Shown piece by piece: positions 17,702 to 26,890 of a DNA stretch of 64,000 nucleotides. The stretch's first letter is position 1, and every line of letters begins with the position of its first letter. Under the pieces are notes generated by a model. The model was not told the DNA's origin. It saw only the letters and a list, made by a program, of their open reading frames with translations, and did not search any database. Source of the stretch: Stenotrophomonas maltophilia. Lineage in GTDB: Bacteria > Pseudomonadota > Gammaproteobacteria > Xanthomonadales > Xanthomonadaceae. The stretch is taken from positions 3,162,001 to 3,226,000 of the forward strand of contig NZ_CP037858.1 of the NCBI RefSeq assembly GCF_006974125.1, in the 5' to 3' direction. Made by a program: the position numbers and the translations under genes.

Positions 17702-19485
17702 GGGAAAGACTCGTTGGATTCGGGTTCGGGATCGATGGCCAGCGCAGGGCGCCCGCCGATGGACAGCATCGGCCAGCGTGGCGGTTCGAGAGTGAGCTCG
17801 CCATCACGCAGTGCCTGGTTGATCGCTTCGGCCTGCCCGCTCGCGGTGCCGAACAGCGAACCGGCCCGGCGCCAGTGGGTATCACTGCCACGTGCGTACA
17901 GCACGCAGTCCGGCCCACGGTGGGTGTACAGCTCGCACAGCAGCACTTCGCCGGTGCCATCGCCGTCCAGGTCGCGATGCACGATCAGGCAGTCGCGCTC
18001 GCTCTGGGCGCAGGATTCGCCATTGATCGCGCGCGTGGCCAGTGCCTGCCACCAATCGTCCGGCGGCGAGCTGGATCCCTTGGCCAGCTTCAGCGCGCGC
18101 TGCAGGGCGGTGACGTCCTGCGGCCCCTTGTCGAGGCGATGGCCGTCGTCCCAGCGTGAGGTACGTGCCAACGCTGCAGCGATCACCTGCGGCGCATTGG
18201 CATCGGCGGTGATGGCTGGATCACGCTGCAGCTCGCGCAGCGCCTGCACGCCACGGCGTCCAAGATCGAAGCGCAGCACGTTGACGTCGCTGCTGGTGAT
18301 CGCCGGCGGGTCCGCGCGCAGCCGCGCCAGCTGGCTGGACAGGGTCAGCCGCACCGGGTCCAGCAGCGGCGAGTTGCCCAGCAATGCCAGTGCCAGTACC
18401 GCCCAGCACATCCAGCGGTTGACCGGCTCCAGCATCTGCAACCAGCGGCGCTGCCGGCGCAGCACCGCCAGCGCGTAGCCCACGGCATAGCCGGCCACGG
18501 CCAACGCGACGAGTACCGCCCAGAACCGGTCGATGGTCCAGCCGTACTGCGTCACGCGCAGGCCCAGTGCATACAGCGCCAGCGCGGCGTACACCGGCAG
18601 CGTCAGCAGGCTGGCCTCGACCAGCCTGCGCAGCACGAGAGGGTAGGGTGCACTGTCATCCCCCTGCTGGTAGACCGCATTGGTGAACGTCACCAGCAGC
18701 AGTGACACCACCACCAGCAGGCTGGCGGCCGAACGGGTTTTCCACAGCGGCTCCAGCCCGGTAAGCGGCAGGCTCAGCACGAACAATACGGCGATGAAAG
18801 AGAGCAGCGGCAGCAGCCCGCGGCAGATCGCGAACAGCACCTGGCGGGTGATCTGGATCGCGCGGTGCTGGGTGCGCCCGATCAGCACGCCGAAGCCGGC
18901 CAGGCTGCCGGTGGCCAGCGCGATGAATGCATCCTGGCGGAACAGATCGCGGAAGACGTTCACGTCCAGCAGCTGGAACAGCGCCGCCCACAGCCACAGC
19001 AGCAGCCAGGTCAACCCGGTGAACAGCGTTGCCAGCGCCAGGGTCAGGCCGTTCTGCCAGGCGCGCTCGAACAGCTCGGGGTAGCTGGCGCGCCAGTGCC
19101 CGTGGTGCAGCTGGAACTGCCACCAGGGCAGCGCTACGAACACCGCCAGGGCCATGCCCAGGGTCAGTGGGAACTGCAGCGCGCCCGATTCCAGTGCGGT
19201 CTCGCCAGTGAGGTTCCAGCCGATCCAGGCGGCCAGCGCCAGCACCACCGCCGAGCCGAGCGCGGCCTGCAGCCACAGCCGGCGCTGGCCCAGCTCGACC
19301 AGGCTCAGCGCCACCGCGCTGGGAATGGCCAGCACCCAGGCGTACCAGCAGTAGCGCCAGCCGATATCGCGGAACGGCCACGCATCGGACAGTTCCTGCG
19401 CGGCATACAGCATCAGACCCTGCAGCAGGGCGATCAGGACGATGGCGCTGCGTGCCGGCAGGGTCAGGGGCGATGAAGACTGCAT
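17698..19485 (-). CDS. DUF4153 membrane protein
   Basis: A 595-residue protein with about ten to twelve hydrophobic helices in the first 400 residues, a pattern that fits DUF4153, followed by a soluble C-terminal region (about 400-595). Within that region, IVHRDLDGDGTGEVLLCEL around residue 530 looks like a calcium-binding-style DxDxDG loop. Function is unknown. The start is set at ATG 19485 (MQSSSPLTLP), because the upstream extension to 19578 is unlike protein and would overlap yqgE. The 3' end overlaps tag by 4 bases. Confidence 0.8.
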   Translation of the reverse strand: MQSSSPLTLPARSAIVLIALLQGLMLYAAQELSDAWPFRDIGWRYCWYAWVLAIPSAVALSLVELGQRRLWLQAALGSAVVLALAAWIGWNLTGETALESGALQFPLTLGMALAVFVALPWWQFQLHHGHWRASYPELFERAWQNGLTLALATLFTGLTWLLLWLWAALFQLLDVNVFRDLFRQDAFIALATGSLAGFGVLIGRTQHRAIQITRQVLFAICRGLLPLLSFIAVLFVLSLPLTGLEPLWKTRSAASLLVVVSLLLVTFTNAVYQQGDDSAPYPLVLRRLVEASLLTLPVYAALALYALGLRVTQYGWTIDRFWAVLVALAVAGYAVGYALAVLRRQRRWLQMLEPVNRWMCWAVLALALLGNSPLLDPVRLTLSSQLARLRADPPAITSSDVNVLRFDLGRRGVQALRELQRDPAITADANAPQVIAAALARTSRWDDGHRLDKGPQDVTALQRALKLAKGSSSPPDDWWQALATRAINGESCAQSERDCLIVHRDLDGDGTGEVLLCELYTHRGPDCVLYARGSDTHWRRAGSLFGTASGQAEAINQALRDGELTLEPPRWPMLSIGGRPALAIDPEPESNESFP

Positions 19486-19576
19486 CGATGACCTTCCATG
19501 GCAAAGCGCCATCCTAGCCCATCGCCGTTCGGCGCCATCGCGCGACCATCCCGCGCCCAGCAGGTAGAATGGGCCC

Positions 19577-20143
19577 ATGCCTGTAACGCCGACCTCCCTT
19601 GCCGATCACCTGCTCGTCGCGCTGCCGTCGCTGCTCGACGCGACCTTCGCCCGCAGCGTCGCGCTGATCTGCCAGCACGACGAGAACGGGGCGATGGGCG
19701 TGCTGGTCAACCAGCCGTCCGAATACACGCTGGGAGAAGTGCTCGCGCAGATGGACATCACCACCGGTGATGGCGACCTGCAGGCGCGCATGGTGCTCAA
19801 CGGTGGCCCGGTGCATCCCGAGCGCGGCTTCGTCATCCATGACGACGCGCGGGCGTGGGATTCCAGCCTGACCGTGGGCGACGGCCTGTACCTGACCACT
19901 TCGCGCGACATTCTTGAAGCGATGGCGCGCGGCGAAGGTCCGGCCAATGCCGTGGTCACCCTCGGCTGTGCCGGTTGGGGCGCAGGGCAGCTGGAAAGCG
20001 AGCTGTCCGAGAACAGCTGGCTGACCGTGCCGGCCGATGCCGAACTGGTGTTCCAGCTGCCGCTGGAGCAGCGCTGGCAGGGTGCGGCCTCGCGCATCGG
20101 CGTCGACCTGTTCCGGCTGACCGACTACAGCGGCCATGTCTGA
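19577..20143 (+). CDS. yqgE: YqgE/AlgH family protein
   Basis: The 188-residue protein matches YqgE/AlgH: an N-terminal [20 protein letters not shown], then [23 protein letters not shown], the [14 protein letters not shown] motif and [15 protein letters not shown]. The family's molecular role is unresolved, although AlgH has been linked to alginate regulation in Pseudomonas. It starts the yqgE-ruvX-pyrB run and overlaps ruvX by 8 bases, the usual proteobacterial order. Confidence 0.95.
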   Translation: MPVTPTSLADHLLVALPSLLDATFARSVALICQHDENGAMGVLVNQPSEYTLGEVLAQMDITTGDGDLQARMVLNGGPVHPERGFVIHDDARAWDSSLTVGDGLYLTTSRDILEAMARGEGPANAVVTLGCAGWGAGQLESELSENSWLTVPADAELVFQLPLEQRWQGAASRIGVDLFRLTDYSGHV

Positions 20144-20630
20144 GCCCGTCACGCCCGCGCCGGACCCTGCTGCCCCGGCCATCCGCCGTGACGGCACGGT
20201 CCTGGGTTTCGATGTCGGCTCGCGCCGGATCGGCGTGGCCATCGGCAGTGCCTTCGCCGCGCATGCGCGCGCGGTGGCCGTGGTCGATGTGCACGGCAAC
20301 GGCCCGGACTGGACCGCGATCGAACGCCTGCTCAAGGAATGGAAGCCCGACGGCCTGGTGGTGGGCGACCCGCTGACCCTGGACGGCCAGGACCAGCCCA
20401 ACCGCAAGCGCGCGCAGGGCTTTGCCCGCCAGCTGCGGGAACGTTTCAAGCTGCCAGTGGTGATGATCGACGAGCGTTCCAGCTCGGTCGAGGCCGCCCG
20501 CCGCTTCGCTGTCGAGCGCGCCGAAGGGCGCAAGCGCCGCCGTGATGCGGCCGCCCTCGATGCCGTGGCCGCGGCGGTGATCATCGACCGCTGGCTGTCG
20601 TCGCCGGACGACGCCACCCCCATTCCCTGA
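20136..20630 (+). CDS. ruvX: Putative Holliday junction resolvase / pre-16S rRNA nuclease YqgF
   Basis: A 164-residue RNase H-fold nuclease of the YqgF/RuvX family, essential in several bacteria for 5' processing of 16S rRNA. The first acidic strand [15 protein letters not shown] (about residues 25-39), the [20 protein letters not shown] loop and the DERSSSVEA motif with its second Asp are present, as is a C-terminal catalytic Asp in [10 protein letters not shown]. The first 22 residues are a Pro/Ala-rich extension. It overlaps yqgE by 8 bases and precedes pyrB by 15. Confidence 0.95.
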   Translation: MSEPVTPAPDPAAPAIRRDGTVLGFDVGSRRIGVAIGSAFAAHARAVAVVDVHGNGPDWTAIERLLKEWKPDGLVVGDPLTLDGQDQPNRKRAQGFARQLRERFKLPVVMIDERSSSVEAARRFAVERAEGRKRRRDAAALDAVAAAVIIDRWLSSPDDATPIP

Positions 20631-20645
20631 CTGCCGAATCCCGCC

Positions 20646-21596
20646 ATGACTGCCCAGCAAATCGATGCCTCCGGACGCCTGCGCCACCTGTTGACCCTGG
20701 AGGGCCTGCCGCGCGAGACCCTGCTGCAGCTGCTTGACCGGGCGGGACAGATCCGCGATGCCGCGGTCGGCCGCGTTGGCAACAAGCGCCACGTGCTGGC
20801 CGGTTCGGCGGTGTGCACGCTGTTCTTCGAACCGTCCACGCGCACCCGCAGCTCGTTCCAGTTGGCCGCGCAGCGCCTGGGCGCCGACGTGCTGAACTTC
20901 GATGCCTCGACCTCGTCCACGCGCAAGGGCGAAACCGCCTGCGACACCCTGCGCAACCTGGAAGCAATGGGCGTGCGCGGCTTCGTGGTACGCCACCCCG
21001 ATGACGGCGCCGTGGCCGCACTGGCCGACGCCGCGGGCGAGGGCACCGCGCTGATCAATGCCGGTGACGGCCGCAGTTCGCACCCGACCCAGGGCCTGCT
21101 GGACATGCTGACCCTGCGCCAGGCCAAGGGCCCGGATTTCTCGAAGCTGAAGGTGGTGATCGTCGGCGACGTGAAGCACTCGCGCGTGGCCCGCACCGAC
21201 CTGCACGCGCTGCGTACGCTGGGCGTGGGCGAGATCCGCGTGTGCGGCCCGCAGTCGCTGCTGCCGGACGACGAGACCCTGAAGGGCTGCGTGGTCGGCG
21301 ATGACTTCGACGCGATGCTGGAAGGCGTCGACGCGCTGATGATGCTGCGCCTGCAGCGCGAGCGCATGGAAGAAGGCCTGGTGCCGTCGCTGGAGCAGTA
21401 CCACGCCCAGTACGGCCTGACCAACGAACGCCTCGCCCGCGCTGGCAAGGATGCGGCGGTGCTGCACCCGGGCCCGATCAACCGCGGCGTGGAAGTCACC
21501 GACGACGTGGCCGACGGCCCGCAGTCGTGGGTACTGCGGCAGGTCGCCAACGGCGTCGCCGTGCGCATGGCCGTGCTGGAAACCCTGCTGGGCTGA
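20646..21596 (+). CDS. pyrB: Aspartate carbamoyltransferase catalytic subunit
   Basis: PyrB condenses carbamoyl phosphate with aspartate in pyrimidine synthesis. The carbamoyl-phosphate loop FFEPSTRTRSSFQLAAQRLG, the DASTSSTRKGE motif with its active-site Lys, the HPTQGLLDMLT segment and the C-terminal HPGPINRGVE are all clear in 316 residues. No pyrI or inactive pyrC lies next to it, so the holoenzyme type cannot be told. It closes the yqgE-ruvX-pyrB operon and is followed by SMAG palindromes. Confidence 0.97.
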   Translation: MTAQQIDASGRLRHLLTLEGLPRETLLQLLDRAGQIRDAAVGRVGNKRHVLAGSAVCTLFFEPSTRTRSSFQLAAQRLGADVLNFDASTSSTRKGETACDTLRNLEAMGVRGFVVRHPDDGAVAALADAAGEGTALINAGDGRSSHPTQGLLDMLTLRQAKGPDFSKLKVVIVGDVKHSRVARTDLHALRTLGVGEIRVCGPQSLLPDDETLKGCVVGDDFDAMLEGVDALMMLRLQRERMEEGLVPSLEQYHAQYGLTNERLARAGKDAAVLHPGPINRGVEVTDDVADGPQSWVLRQVANGVAVRMAVLETLLG

Positions 21597-21610
21597 CCTG
21601 CCCTGGTAGG

Positions 21611-21691
21611 GTAGGTGTCAACCTTGGTTGACACACTCACCGCCCGGTTCGTGCGCGCACTGTTTTGGTAGATGCCAACCTTGGTTGGCAC
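21611..21691. repeat. Two SMAG palindromes, CAACC type, 3' of the RAYT gene
   Basis: The copies are GTAGGTGTCAACC-TT-GGTTGACAC (21611-21634) and GTAGATGCCAACC-TT-GGTTGGCAC (21668-21691). They have the same stem as the triplet on the other side of the RAYT gene, so the transposase lies between matching repeats. The second copy touches the RAYT stop codon. Confidence 0.85.
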
Positions 21692-22182
21692 TATCCACCG
21701 GTGCTAATGTCATCGGGCAGATCACATGACGCCCCAAGCTCCCATTCGCACCATGCATGGGGATATTGCCCAAGCCGCGTCGTCAGCCCGGCCCTGATCG
21801 GATTTCCCATCAGGTACATCGCATGCCGGTGCAACGATTCGTCAGAGCGGATCGCATGATCGTGATAGCAGGCCTGCCAGAAGCGCCCGACTCGCCCCAG
21901 CAATCGGTTTGCCTGCTGGGCTGTGCGCGACTTGAAACGCTCCATGACGGTTTCCAGCGTTCCCGCACGTAGTTCGACTAGCCAGTGGATGTGGTCGGGC
22001 ATGACCACGTAGGCAATCGAGCGGGTGAAGCCTTCCTGATCCAGTCGCTGGAATTCGCGGACTGCCAAGGCGGCCGCTGCGGCGTTGGTGAAGAGCGGCG
22101 CGCGGTCATGGACGACGGTGGTGAGGATATAGCTGAGGCCGATGCTGGAGTGACGGCCGAGCAGGAGACGGGTGTTCTGCAT
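21691..22182 (-). CDS. REP-associated tyrosine transposase (RAYT)
   Basis: A 163-residue member of the TnpA-REP family (from MQNTRLLLGRHSSIGL). These single-strand DNA HUH nucleases cut and move REP palindromes. The HUH motif lies in VVMPDHIHWLVEL, and a Tyr in WQACYHDHAIR or near RHAMYLMGNP is the likely nucleophile. Matching CAACC-type palindromes flank it: two on the 3' side and three on the 5' side. An ATG at 22218 is an alternative start. Repeats of other stem types are spread through the window, so this copy is probably specific for its own subtype. Confidence 0.92.
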   Translation of the reverse strand: MQNTRLLLGRHSSIGLSYILTTVVHDRAPLFTNAAAAALAVREFQRLDQEGFTRSIAYVVMPDHIHWLVELRAGTLETVMERFKSRTAQQANRLLGRVGRFWQACYHDHAIRSDESLHRHAMYLMGNPIRAGLTTRLGQYPHAWCEWELGASCDLPDDISTGG

Positions 22183-22248
22183 GGAGCAAGCATGGGCGGG
22201 CCTGCTTTCAGTGAACATCGGGGAAAGGCTTGGTTTCAGGTAGGCCAG

Positions 22249-22342
22249 TGCCAACCAAGGTTGGCAACTACCAAAGCAGTCAATGCCAACCAAGGTTGGC
22301 AACTACCAGAGCAGTCAATGCCAACCAAGGTTGGCAGCTACC
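22249..22342. repeat. Three tandem SMAG palindromes, CAACC type, 5' of the RAYT gene
   Basis: Three copies of TGCCAACCAAGGTTGGCA followed by ACTAC or GCTAC start at 22249, 22284 and 22319, a regular spacing of 35 bases. The linkers between them are near identical, so this is a tandem duplication of palindrome plus linker. The stem matches the copies on the other side of the transposase gene. Confidence 0.9.
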
Positions 22343-22354
22343 AGAAGCTGCGGT

Positions 22355-23170
22355 TCATCGCTTCTGCGCGAACAGCCAGGCCCACATCGCCGGGTCGGCG
22401 TAGGTGGCGTCCCAGGCATTGTGGTTGCCTTCCGGGTACTCGGTATAGCGCACGTCGCGCGCGGTGGCGCTCTGGAAGGCGCTGTGCAGCCGGCGGTCGT
22501 CGTCCGGCGGCACCACATCATCGAGTGCGCCGTGGAAGATCCAGATCGGCGTCTGCCGCAGGCGTTGGGCGATCACCGCATACGGATCTGACTCCTGTGC
22601 GACCTGCTCGACGAACAGGGTCGGTCGCTTCGCGCGCGGTGCGAACACGGCACCGCATACCGGCACGATCGCGGCAAAACGATGCGGGTCGTCCAGGCCG
22701 ATGTTCCAGCTGCCGTAACCGCCCATCGACATGCCGGTCAGGTACTGCCGTGCCGGGTCGGCGCCGAACTCGGCGACGATCGCGTCCAGTGCGGCCAGGG
22801 CCATGCGGTTGTTGCGCCCGCTCCATTCGGAATGGCGCGGTGCCTGTGGAAACACCACCAGGGCCGGGAAGTCGGGATGCTCGCGCAGATAGGGGCCCAG
22901 TCCCGAGTAGGTCTGCTTGACGCCATCGGCGCCGCGCTCGCCCGAGCCATGCAGGAACAGGATGACCGGGGGTCCGCCCTGCGTGGCTGCGCTGCCCGGG
23001 GCGGAGGCCCGGACGCCGGCAGGAATGAAGACCTGGTAGTAGGCGGTCTCGCCATCCACCTTCACCGCGCGGCCCTCGAAATGCCCGCGCGCACTGTCCG
23101 GCAACGAGGCACAACCGGACATCATCAGTACGGCCAGCAGCGGCAGCCAGCGCGACATCGAACGGACCAT
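22355..23170 (-). CDS. Lipoprotein alpha/beta hydrolase (esterase-like)
   Basis: A 271-residue envelope lipoprotein: the signal peptide ends in the lipobox MMSGC (Cys19). The body is an alpha/beta hydrolase of the PHB-depolymerase/dienelactone type. The oxyanion segment LFLHGSGERG, the nucleophile GMSMGGYGSW, an Asp in GALDDVVPP and the His in YPEGNHNAWD form the expected triad. The substrate is unknown. It is monocistronic; ATG 23158 is an equally possible start. SMAG repeats follow the 3' end. Confidence 0.88.
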   Translation of the reverse strand: MVRSMSRWLPLLAVLMMSGCASLPDSARGHFEGRAVKVDGETAYYQVFIPAGVRASAPGSAATQGGPPVILFLHGSGERGADGVKQTYSGLGPYLREHPDFPALVVFPQAPRHSEWSGRNNRMALAALDAIVAEFGADPARQYLTGMSMGGYGSWNIGLDDPHRFAAIVPVCGAVFAPRAKRPTLFVEQVAQESDPYAVIAQRLRQTPIWIFHGALDDVVPPDDDRRLHSAFQSATARDVRYTEYPEGNHNAWDATYADPAMWAWLFAQKR

Positions 23171-23241
23171 GGGACTTCCCGAGGCAGTAGGGTCACCTGC
23201 ATCGTAGTGCGCGGCGGGTCAACGCAGCATCATGCACCGCG

Positions 23242-23508
23242 TCACTCCGGCCGAGGAAAGCTGGCGATGATCTCCAACTGCTCCCGTGCTTCGGCATTGC
23301 CTTCGGCAGCGGCGGCCTGCACCTGCGCCATGTCCGGGTGCAGCACCACCAGCAGCGGGTTTTCGCAGACCGGGCAGTCGTACTCGGTGGCGTCCTCGTC
23401 CAGTTCCATTTCCATGGCGCGCGAGCTGCCCTTCCATTCGCAGGCCGGGCAGGTGTGCTGCTGGTCGCGCCAGCCGGGCTGGAAGTAGTTTTCGATCGTC
23501 GTTGCCAT
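23242..23508 (-). CDS. Small zinc-ribbon protein
   Basis: An 88-residue protein with two CPxC pairs, HTCPACEWKG (about residue 19) and YDCPVCENPL (about residue 43), which should form one zinc ribbon. An acidic stretch (MELDEDATEYD) separates them and a helical, Ala-rich tail follows. I know no function. It stands between the esterase and mgtE genes, separated from each by 60-70 bases. Confidence 0.75.
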   Translation of the reverse strand: MATTIENYFQPGWRDQQHTCPACEWKGSSRAMEMELDEDATEYDCPVCENPLLVVLHPDMAQVQAAAAEGNAEAREQLEIIASFPRPE

Positions 23509-23527
23509 GGGTGTTCCAGTTGGGATC

Positions 23528-23560
23528 GGGGCAGAGCCCCGCGTGGCGGGGATCCGACCC
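23528..23560. repeat. GGGGTC-type palindrome, copy 2 (divergent)
   Basis: The arms 23528-23542 (GGGGCAGAGCCCCGC) and 23546-23560 (GCGGGGATCCGACCC) pair imperfectly around GTG. The outer GATCCGACCC arm links it to the copies at 9.7, 25.05 and 27.6 kb, but the inner stem is CCCCGC/GCGGGG instead of a T/A-rich one. It lies just 3' of mgtE. Confidence 0.65.
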
Positions 23561-23568
23561 TGCAGGGT

Positions 23569-24930
23569 TCAGTGCAGCAGCACCAGGGTGGCCAGGCCGA
23601 GGAAGGTGAAGAAGCCCATCGAGTCGGTCACGGCGGTCAGGAAGATGCCGCTGGCCAGCGCCGGGTCGAAGCCGAAGCGTTTCAGCGTCAACGGCACCAG
23701 CACGCCCGCCAATGCAGCGAACAGGAGGTTGCAGGTCAGTGCGATGGCAATCACTGCGGACAACCCGGGCGAGTGGAACCAGGCCAGCACGATCAGGCCC
23801 AGCACCGAACCCAGCATCACGCCGTTCAGCAGCGCGACCCGTACTTCCTTCCACAGCAGGGTGTGGGCATTGGAGGCGCCCACCTGGCCCAGCGCCAGGC
23901 CGCGCACCATCAGTGCCAGCACCTGGGTACCGGCGTTGCCGCCGAGGCCGGCGACGATCGGCATCAGCACCGCCAGTGCCACCAGTTTGTCGATGGTGCC
24001 TTCGAAATGACCGACCACGCTGGAGGCCAGGAAGGCCGTGCACAGGTTCACCGACAGCCACATCAGGCGACGGCGCATCGCGCGCCAGACCGGGCTGAAC
24101 AGATCCTCGTCCTCGTCCAGACCGGCGGCGCCCAGCGCCTGGTGCTCGGCCTGGCCGCGGATGATGTCGACCACGTCATCGATGGTGATGCGGCCGATCA
24201 GGATGTTGTTGTCGTCCACTACTGGCGCGGAGATCCAGTCATGGTCGGAGAACTGGCGGGCGACTTCCTGGTCGCTCTCGCCGACGTCGATGGCTGGCTG
24301 CTCGTCGTCGATCAGGCGGTTGATCGGCGTGGTGTCCTCGTGGGTCACCAGTGCCGCCAGCGACACCCGGCCGAGGTACTGATGGCGGCGGCTGACCACG
24401 AACAGGTGGTCGGTGTGGTCGGGCAGTTCACCGCGCAGGCGCAGGTAGCGCAGCACGACGTCGACATTGACGTCGGCGCGCACGGTCACCACGTCCGGGT
24501 TCATCAGGCGGCCGGCACTGTCCTCGGGATAGGACAGCACCTGTTCCAGGCGCTCGCGGTTCTCGCGGTCCATCGACTTGAGGACTTCGTCGATGACCGT
24601 GTCCGGCAGGTCTTCGACCAGGTCGGCCAGATCGTCGATGTCCAGGTCTTCGACCGCGGCGATGATCTCGTCCGGGTCCATGTCCGCGAGCAGGCTTTCG
24701 CGCACGTCGTCGCCGACGTGGACCAGCACCTCGCCATCATCTTCCGGATCGACCAGGCCCCACACCACCTCGCGCTTGCCCGGCGGCAGCGATTCGAGCA
24801 GGTTGCCGATCTCGGCCGGGGCCAGGGTGTTGACCAGGCGCCGCACCGGGCCCAGCCGGCCGCTGTCCAGTGCATCGGACAGCATCCGCAGTTGGCGTGC
24901 AGTCTTGTCGTGGCGTACAGCTTCAGCCAT
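23569..24930 (-). CDS. mgtE: Magnesium transporter MgtE
   Basis: MgtE is a homodimeric Mg2+ channel gated by its cytoplasmic domains. The 453-residue chain shows an acidic N domain (residues 30-140, with repeated DPDEIIAAVEDLDIDDLADLV-like helices), two CBS domains (about 145-270) and five hydrophobic helices from about residue 290, including the conserved GLGGNAGTQVLALMVRGLALG around residue 330. The acidic N domain normally senses Mg2+. The gene follows the PTS cluster on the same strand, separated by about 190 bases that hold a palindrome. Confidence 0.95.
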   Translation of the reverse strand: MAEAVRHDKTARQLRMLSDALDSGRLGPVRRLVNTLAPAEIGNLLESLPPGKREVVWGLVDPEDDGEVLVHVGDDVRESLLADMDPDEIIAAVEDLDIDDLADLVEDLPDTVIDEVLKSMDRENRERLEQVLSYPEDSAGRLMNPDVVTVRADVNVDVVLRYLRLRGELPDHTDHLFVVSRRHQYLGRVSLAALVTHEDTTPINRLIDDEQPAIDVGESDQEVARQFSDHDWISAPVVDDNNILIGRITIDDVVDIIRGQAEHQALGAAGLDEDEDLFSPVWRAMRRRLMWLSVNLCTAFLASSVVGHFEGTIDKLVALAVLMPIVAGLGGNAGTQVLALMVRGLALGQVGASNAHTLLWKEVRVALLNGVMLGSVLGLIVLAWFHSPGLSAVIAIALTCNLLFAALAGVLVPLTLKRFGFDPALASGIFLTAVTDSMGFFTFLGLATLVLLH

Positions 24931-25049
24931 CGCAGCTCCCGCGGGGATAAGAAAAGCCGCGATCCCGGCAAGGATGCGGCAACAGGGGTGTTCAGCGCGT
25001 CATTATCGCAAGGGGATGTTTCACCGGATACCCCGGCGGCAACGAGACG

Positions 25050-25090
25050 GGGTCAGATCCCTTTTCCCGCGGAAAAGGGATCCGACCCCA
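25050..25090. repeat. GGGGTC-type palindrome, copy 3
   Basis: The arms 25050-25068 and 25072-25090 pair over 19 positions with one G-T pair, around CGC. The outer arm GGGGTCAGATCCC is shared with copy 1; the inner stem is TTTTCC/GGAAAA. It lies between ptsI and mgtE and may be the terminator of the PTS transcript. The rest of the 188-base gap shows nothing I can name. Confidence 0.85.
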
Positions 25091-25118
25091 GGCGTGCATG
25101 CCCGGCGAGCGGGTGGTG

Positions 25119-26888
25119 TCAGGGCGTATCGGCCACCAGCGCCAGCCAGCGTTCGATCGCGCGGCGGTCACGCGCGGCCAGCAGCTTGGGTGCGCGTGCA
25201 CGCAACGTCGCCAGGTCGGCCTCGCGGATCGCGCGGCGTACTTCCAGCAGCGTGCCCGGGTGCAGGCTGAATTCGGTCAGGCCCAGTGCCAGCAGCAGCG
25301 GGGTCATCCGCGCATCGCCGGCCATCTCGCCACAGACCGCCACCGGGATGCGGTGGCGCGCGCCGGTCTCGATCACCATCTGCAGCAGCCGCAGCACCGC
25401 CGGGTGCAATGGCGAATACAGCTCGCCCAGCGCTTCATTGTTGCGGTCGGCCGCCAGCAGGTACTGCACCAGATCGTTGGTGCCGATCGACAGGAAGTCG
25501 ACCAGATCGATGAAGCTCTCCAGCGCCAGCGCGGCCGCCGGCACTTCGATCATCGCGCCCAGCGGCACGTGGTCGGACACCATGTGGCCTTCGCCGCGCA
25601 GCTGTTCGGACAGCCTGAGCATGCGCCGGCGCACTGCCAGCAGCTCCTCGCGGGTGCTGACCATCGGCACCAGCACCCGCAGCTTGCCGTAGGCCGAGGC
25701 GCGCAGGATCGCGCGCAGCTGGGTGTCGGCTACCTTCGGCCGTGCCAGCGACAGGCGTACGCCGCGCAGGCCGAGCGCCGGGTTCTCTTCGTTGCTCAGG
25801 GTCAGGCCGGTGCGGTCGGCCTTGTCCGCACCCAGGTCGAGGGTGCGGATGGTCACCGGTCGCCCGCTCATGCCCAGTGCGGCATCGCGGTAGGTCTGGA
25901 ACTGTTCTTCTTCGTCCGGCAGCTCGTTGCGCTGCAGGAACAGGAATTCGGTGCGGTACAGGCCCAGGCCGTGGGCGCCCAGCGCATGCGCCTGGGTCAC
26001 GTCCTCCAGCGATTCGGCATTGGCCAGCAGGGCGATGTCGACCTGGTCGCGGGTGCGGCTGGGCTTGCTGCGCAGGCGGCCAAGCTCGCGCTGTTCGCGC
26101 GCATGTTCCTTCAGTCGTGCGCGGTAGTCGCGCAGATTGTCGGCCTGCGGATTGGCGGTGATGCTGCCGTCGGCACCATCGATGATCAGCACGTCGCCAT
26201 CGGCGATGCGGCTGAGCAGCTGCGGCACGTTGACGATCAGGGGCAGGTGCAGGCTGCGCGCCAGGATCGCGCTGTGCGAGAGCGCGCTGCCGGCGGCGGT
26301 GACGATGCCGACCACGCCCTGTGCCTGCAGCTGTGCCAGCTCGGACGGGGCGATGTTGTCGCAGACCAGGATTTCCCCGGCCAGGCCTTTCACCGCCGGC
26401 GGGCGCTCGGGCTGCAGGAAGGCATGGATGCGGCCGATCACATGGTCGAGGTCGTCCATGCGGCTCTTCAGATAGGCATCGTCCATGCCGTCGAAGACTT
26501 TGGCCAGGCGGTCGCGCTGCAGGCGCAATGCATAGCCGGCGCTGTACGGTCCGCTGCGGATCAGTTCGTCCAGGCCATACAGCAGCTCGGGATCGTCCAG
26601 CAGCAGCGCATGCAGGTCGAGGAACTCACCCACTTCCTGGTTCAGCGCTCCATGCAGGCGCTGGCGCAGCTCGTGCATCTCCGTGCGTGCGGCATCCAGC
26701 GCACGGTGCAGGCGGGCCAGTTCGGCCTCGACCTGGTTGGCGGCAACGCGCTGCTCGGCCACTTCCAATGCATGCGGCAGGCGCACGCGGGCGCGCCCCA
26801 TTGCCGTGCCGCGGGCGGCACCATGGCCGGCCAGCAGCAGTACCGGCCGTTGGCCGGAAGGGGGCTGGCCGGCGCGTGCGCGTGGCAC
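25119..26888 (-). CDS. ptsI: PTS enzyme I (phosphoenolpyruvate-protein phosphotransferase)
   Basis: Enzyme I moves phosphate from phosphoenolpyruvate to HPr. The 589-residue protein lacks the N-terminal GAF domain of PtsP-type enzymes, so the ptsI form fits better. The phosphorylated His is in GSALSHSAILARS. The catalytic barrel includes LGLYRTEFLFLQRNELP and the C-terminal signature DFLSIGTNDLVQYLL followed by AVCGEMAGD. Translation probably starts at GTG 26888, two bases after the HPr stop; the next in-frame ATG would remove the N-terminal strand. It is the third gene of EIIA-HPr-EI. Confidence 0.95.
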   Translation of the reverse strand: MPRARAGQPPSGQRPVLLLAGHGAARGTAMGRARVRLPHALEVAEQRVAANQVEAELARLHRALDAARTEMHELRQRLHGALNQEVGEFLDLHALLLDDPELLYGLDELIRSGPYSAGYALRLQRDRLAKVFDGMDDAYLKSRMDDLDHVIGRIHAFLQPERPPAVKGLAGEILVCDNIAPSELAQLQAQGVVGIVTAAGSALSHSAILARSLHLPLIVNVPQLLSRIADGDVLIIDGADGSITANPQADNLRDYRARLKEHAREQRELGRLRSKPSRTRDQVDIALLANAESLEDVTQAHALGAHGLGLYRTEFLFLQRNELPDEEEQFQTYRDAALGMSGRPVTIRTLDLGADKADRTGLTLSNEENPALGLRGVRLSLARPKVADTQLRAILRASAYGKLRVLVPMVSTREELLAVRRRMLRLSEQLRGEGHMVSDHVPLGAMIEVPAAALALESFIDLVDFLSIGTNDLVQYLLAADRNNEALGELYSPLHPAVLRLLQMVIETGARHRIPVAVCGEMAGDARMTPLLLALGLTEFSLHPGTLLEVRRAIREADLATLRARAPKLLAARDRRAIERWLALVADTP

Positions 26889-26890
26889 GC

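Noticed and set aside
22249..22342. Three regularly spaced repeats resembling a short CRISPR array
   Set aside because: The repeats are palindromic SMAG units, the spacers are near identical to each other, and no cas gene is present.
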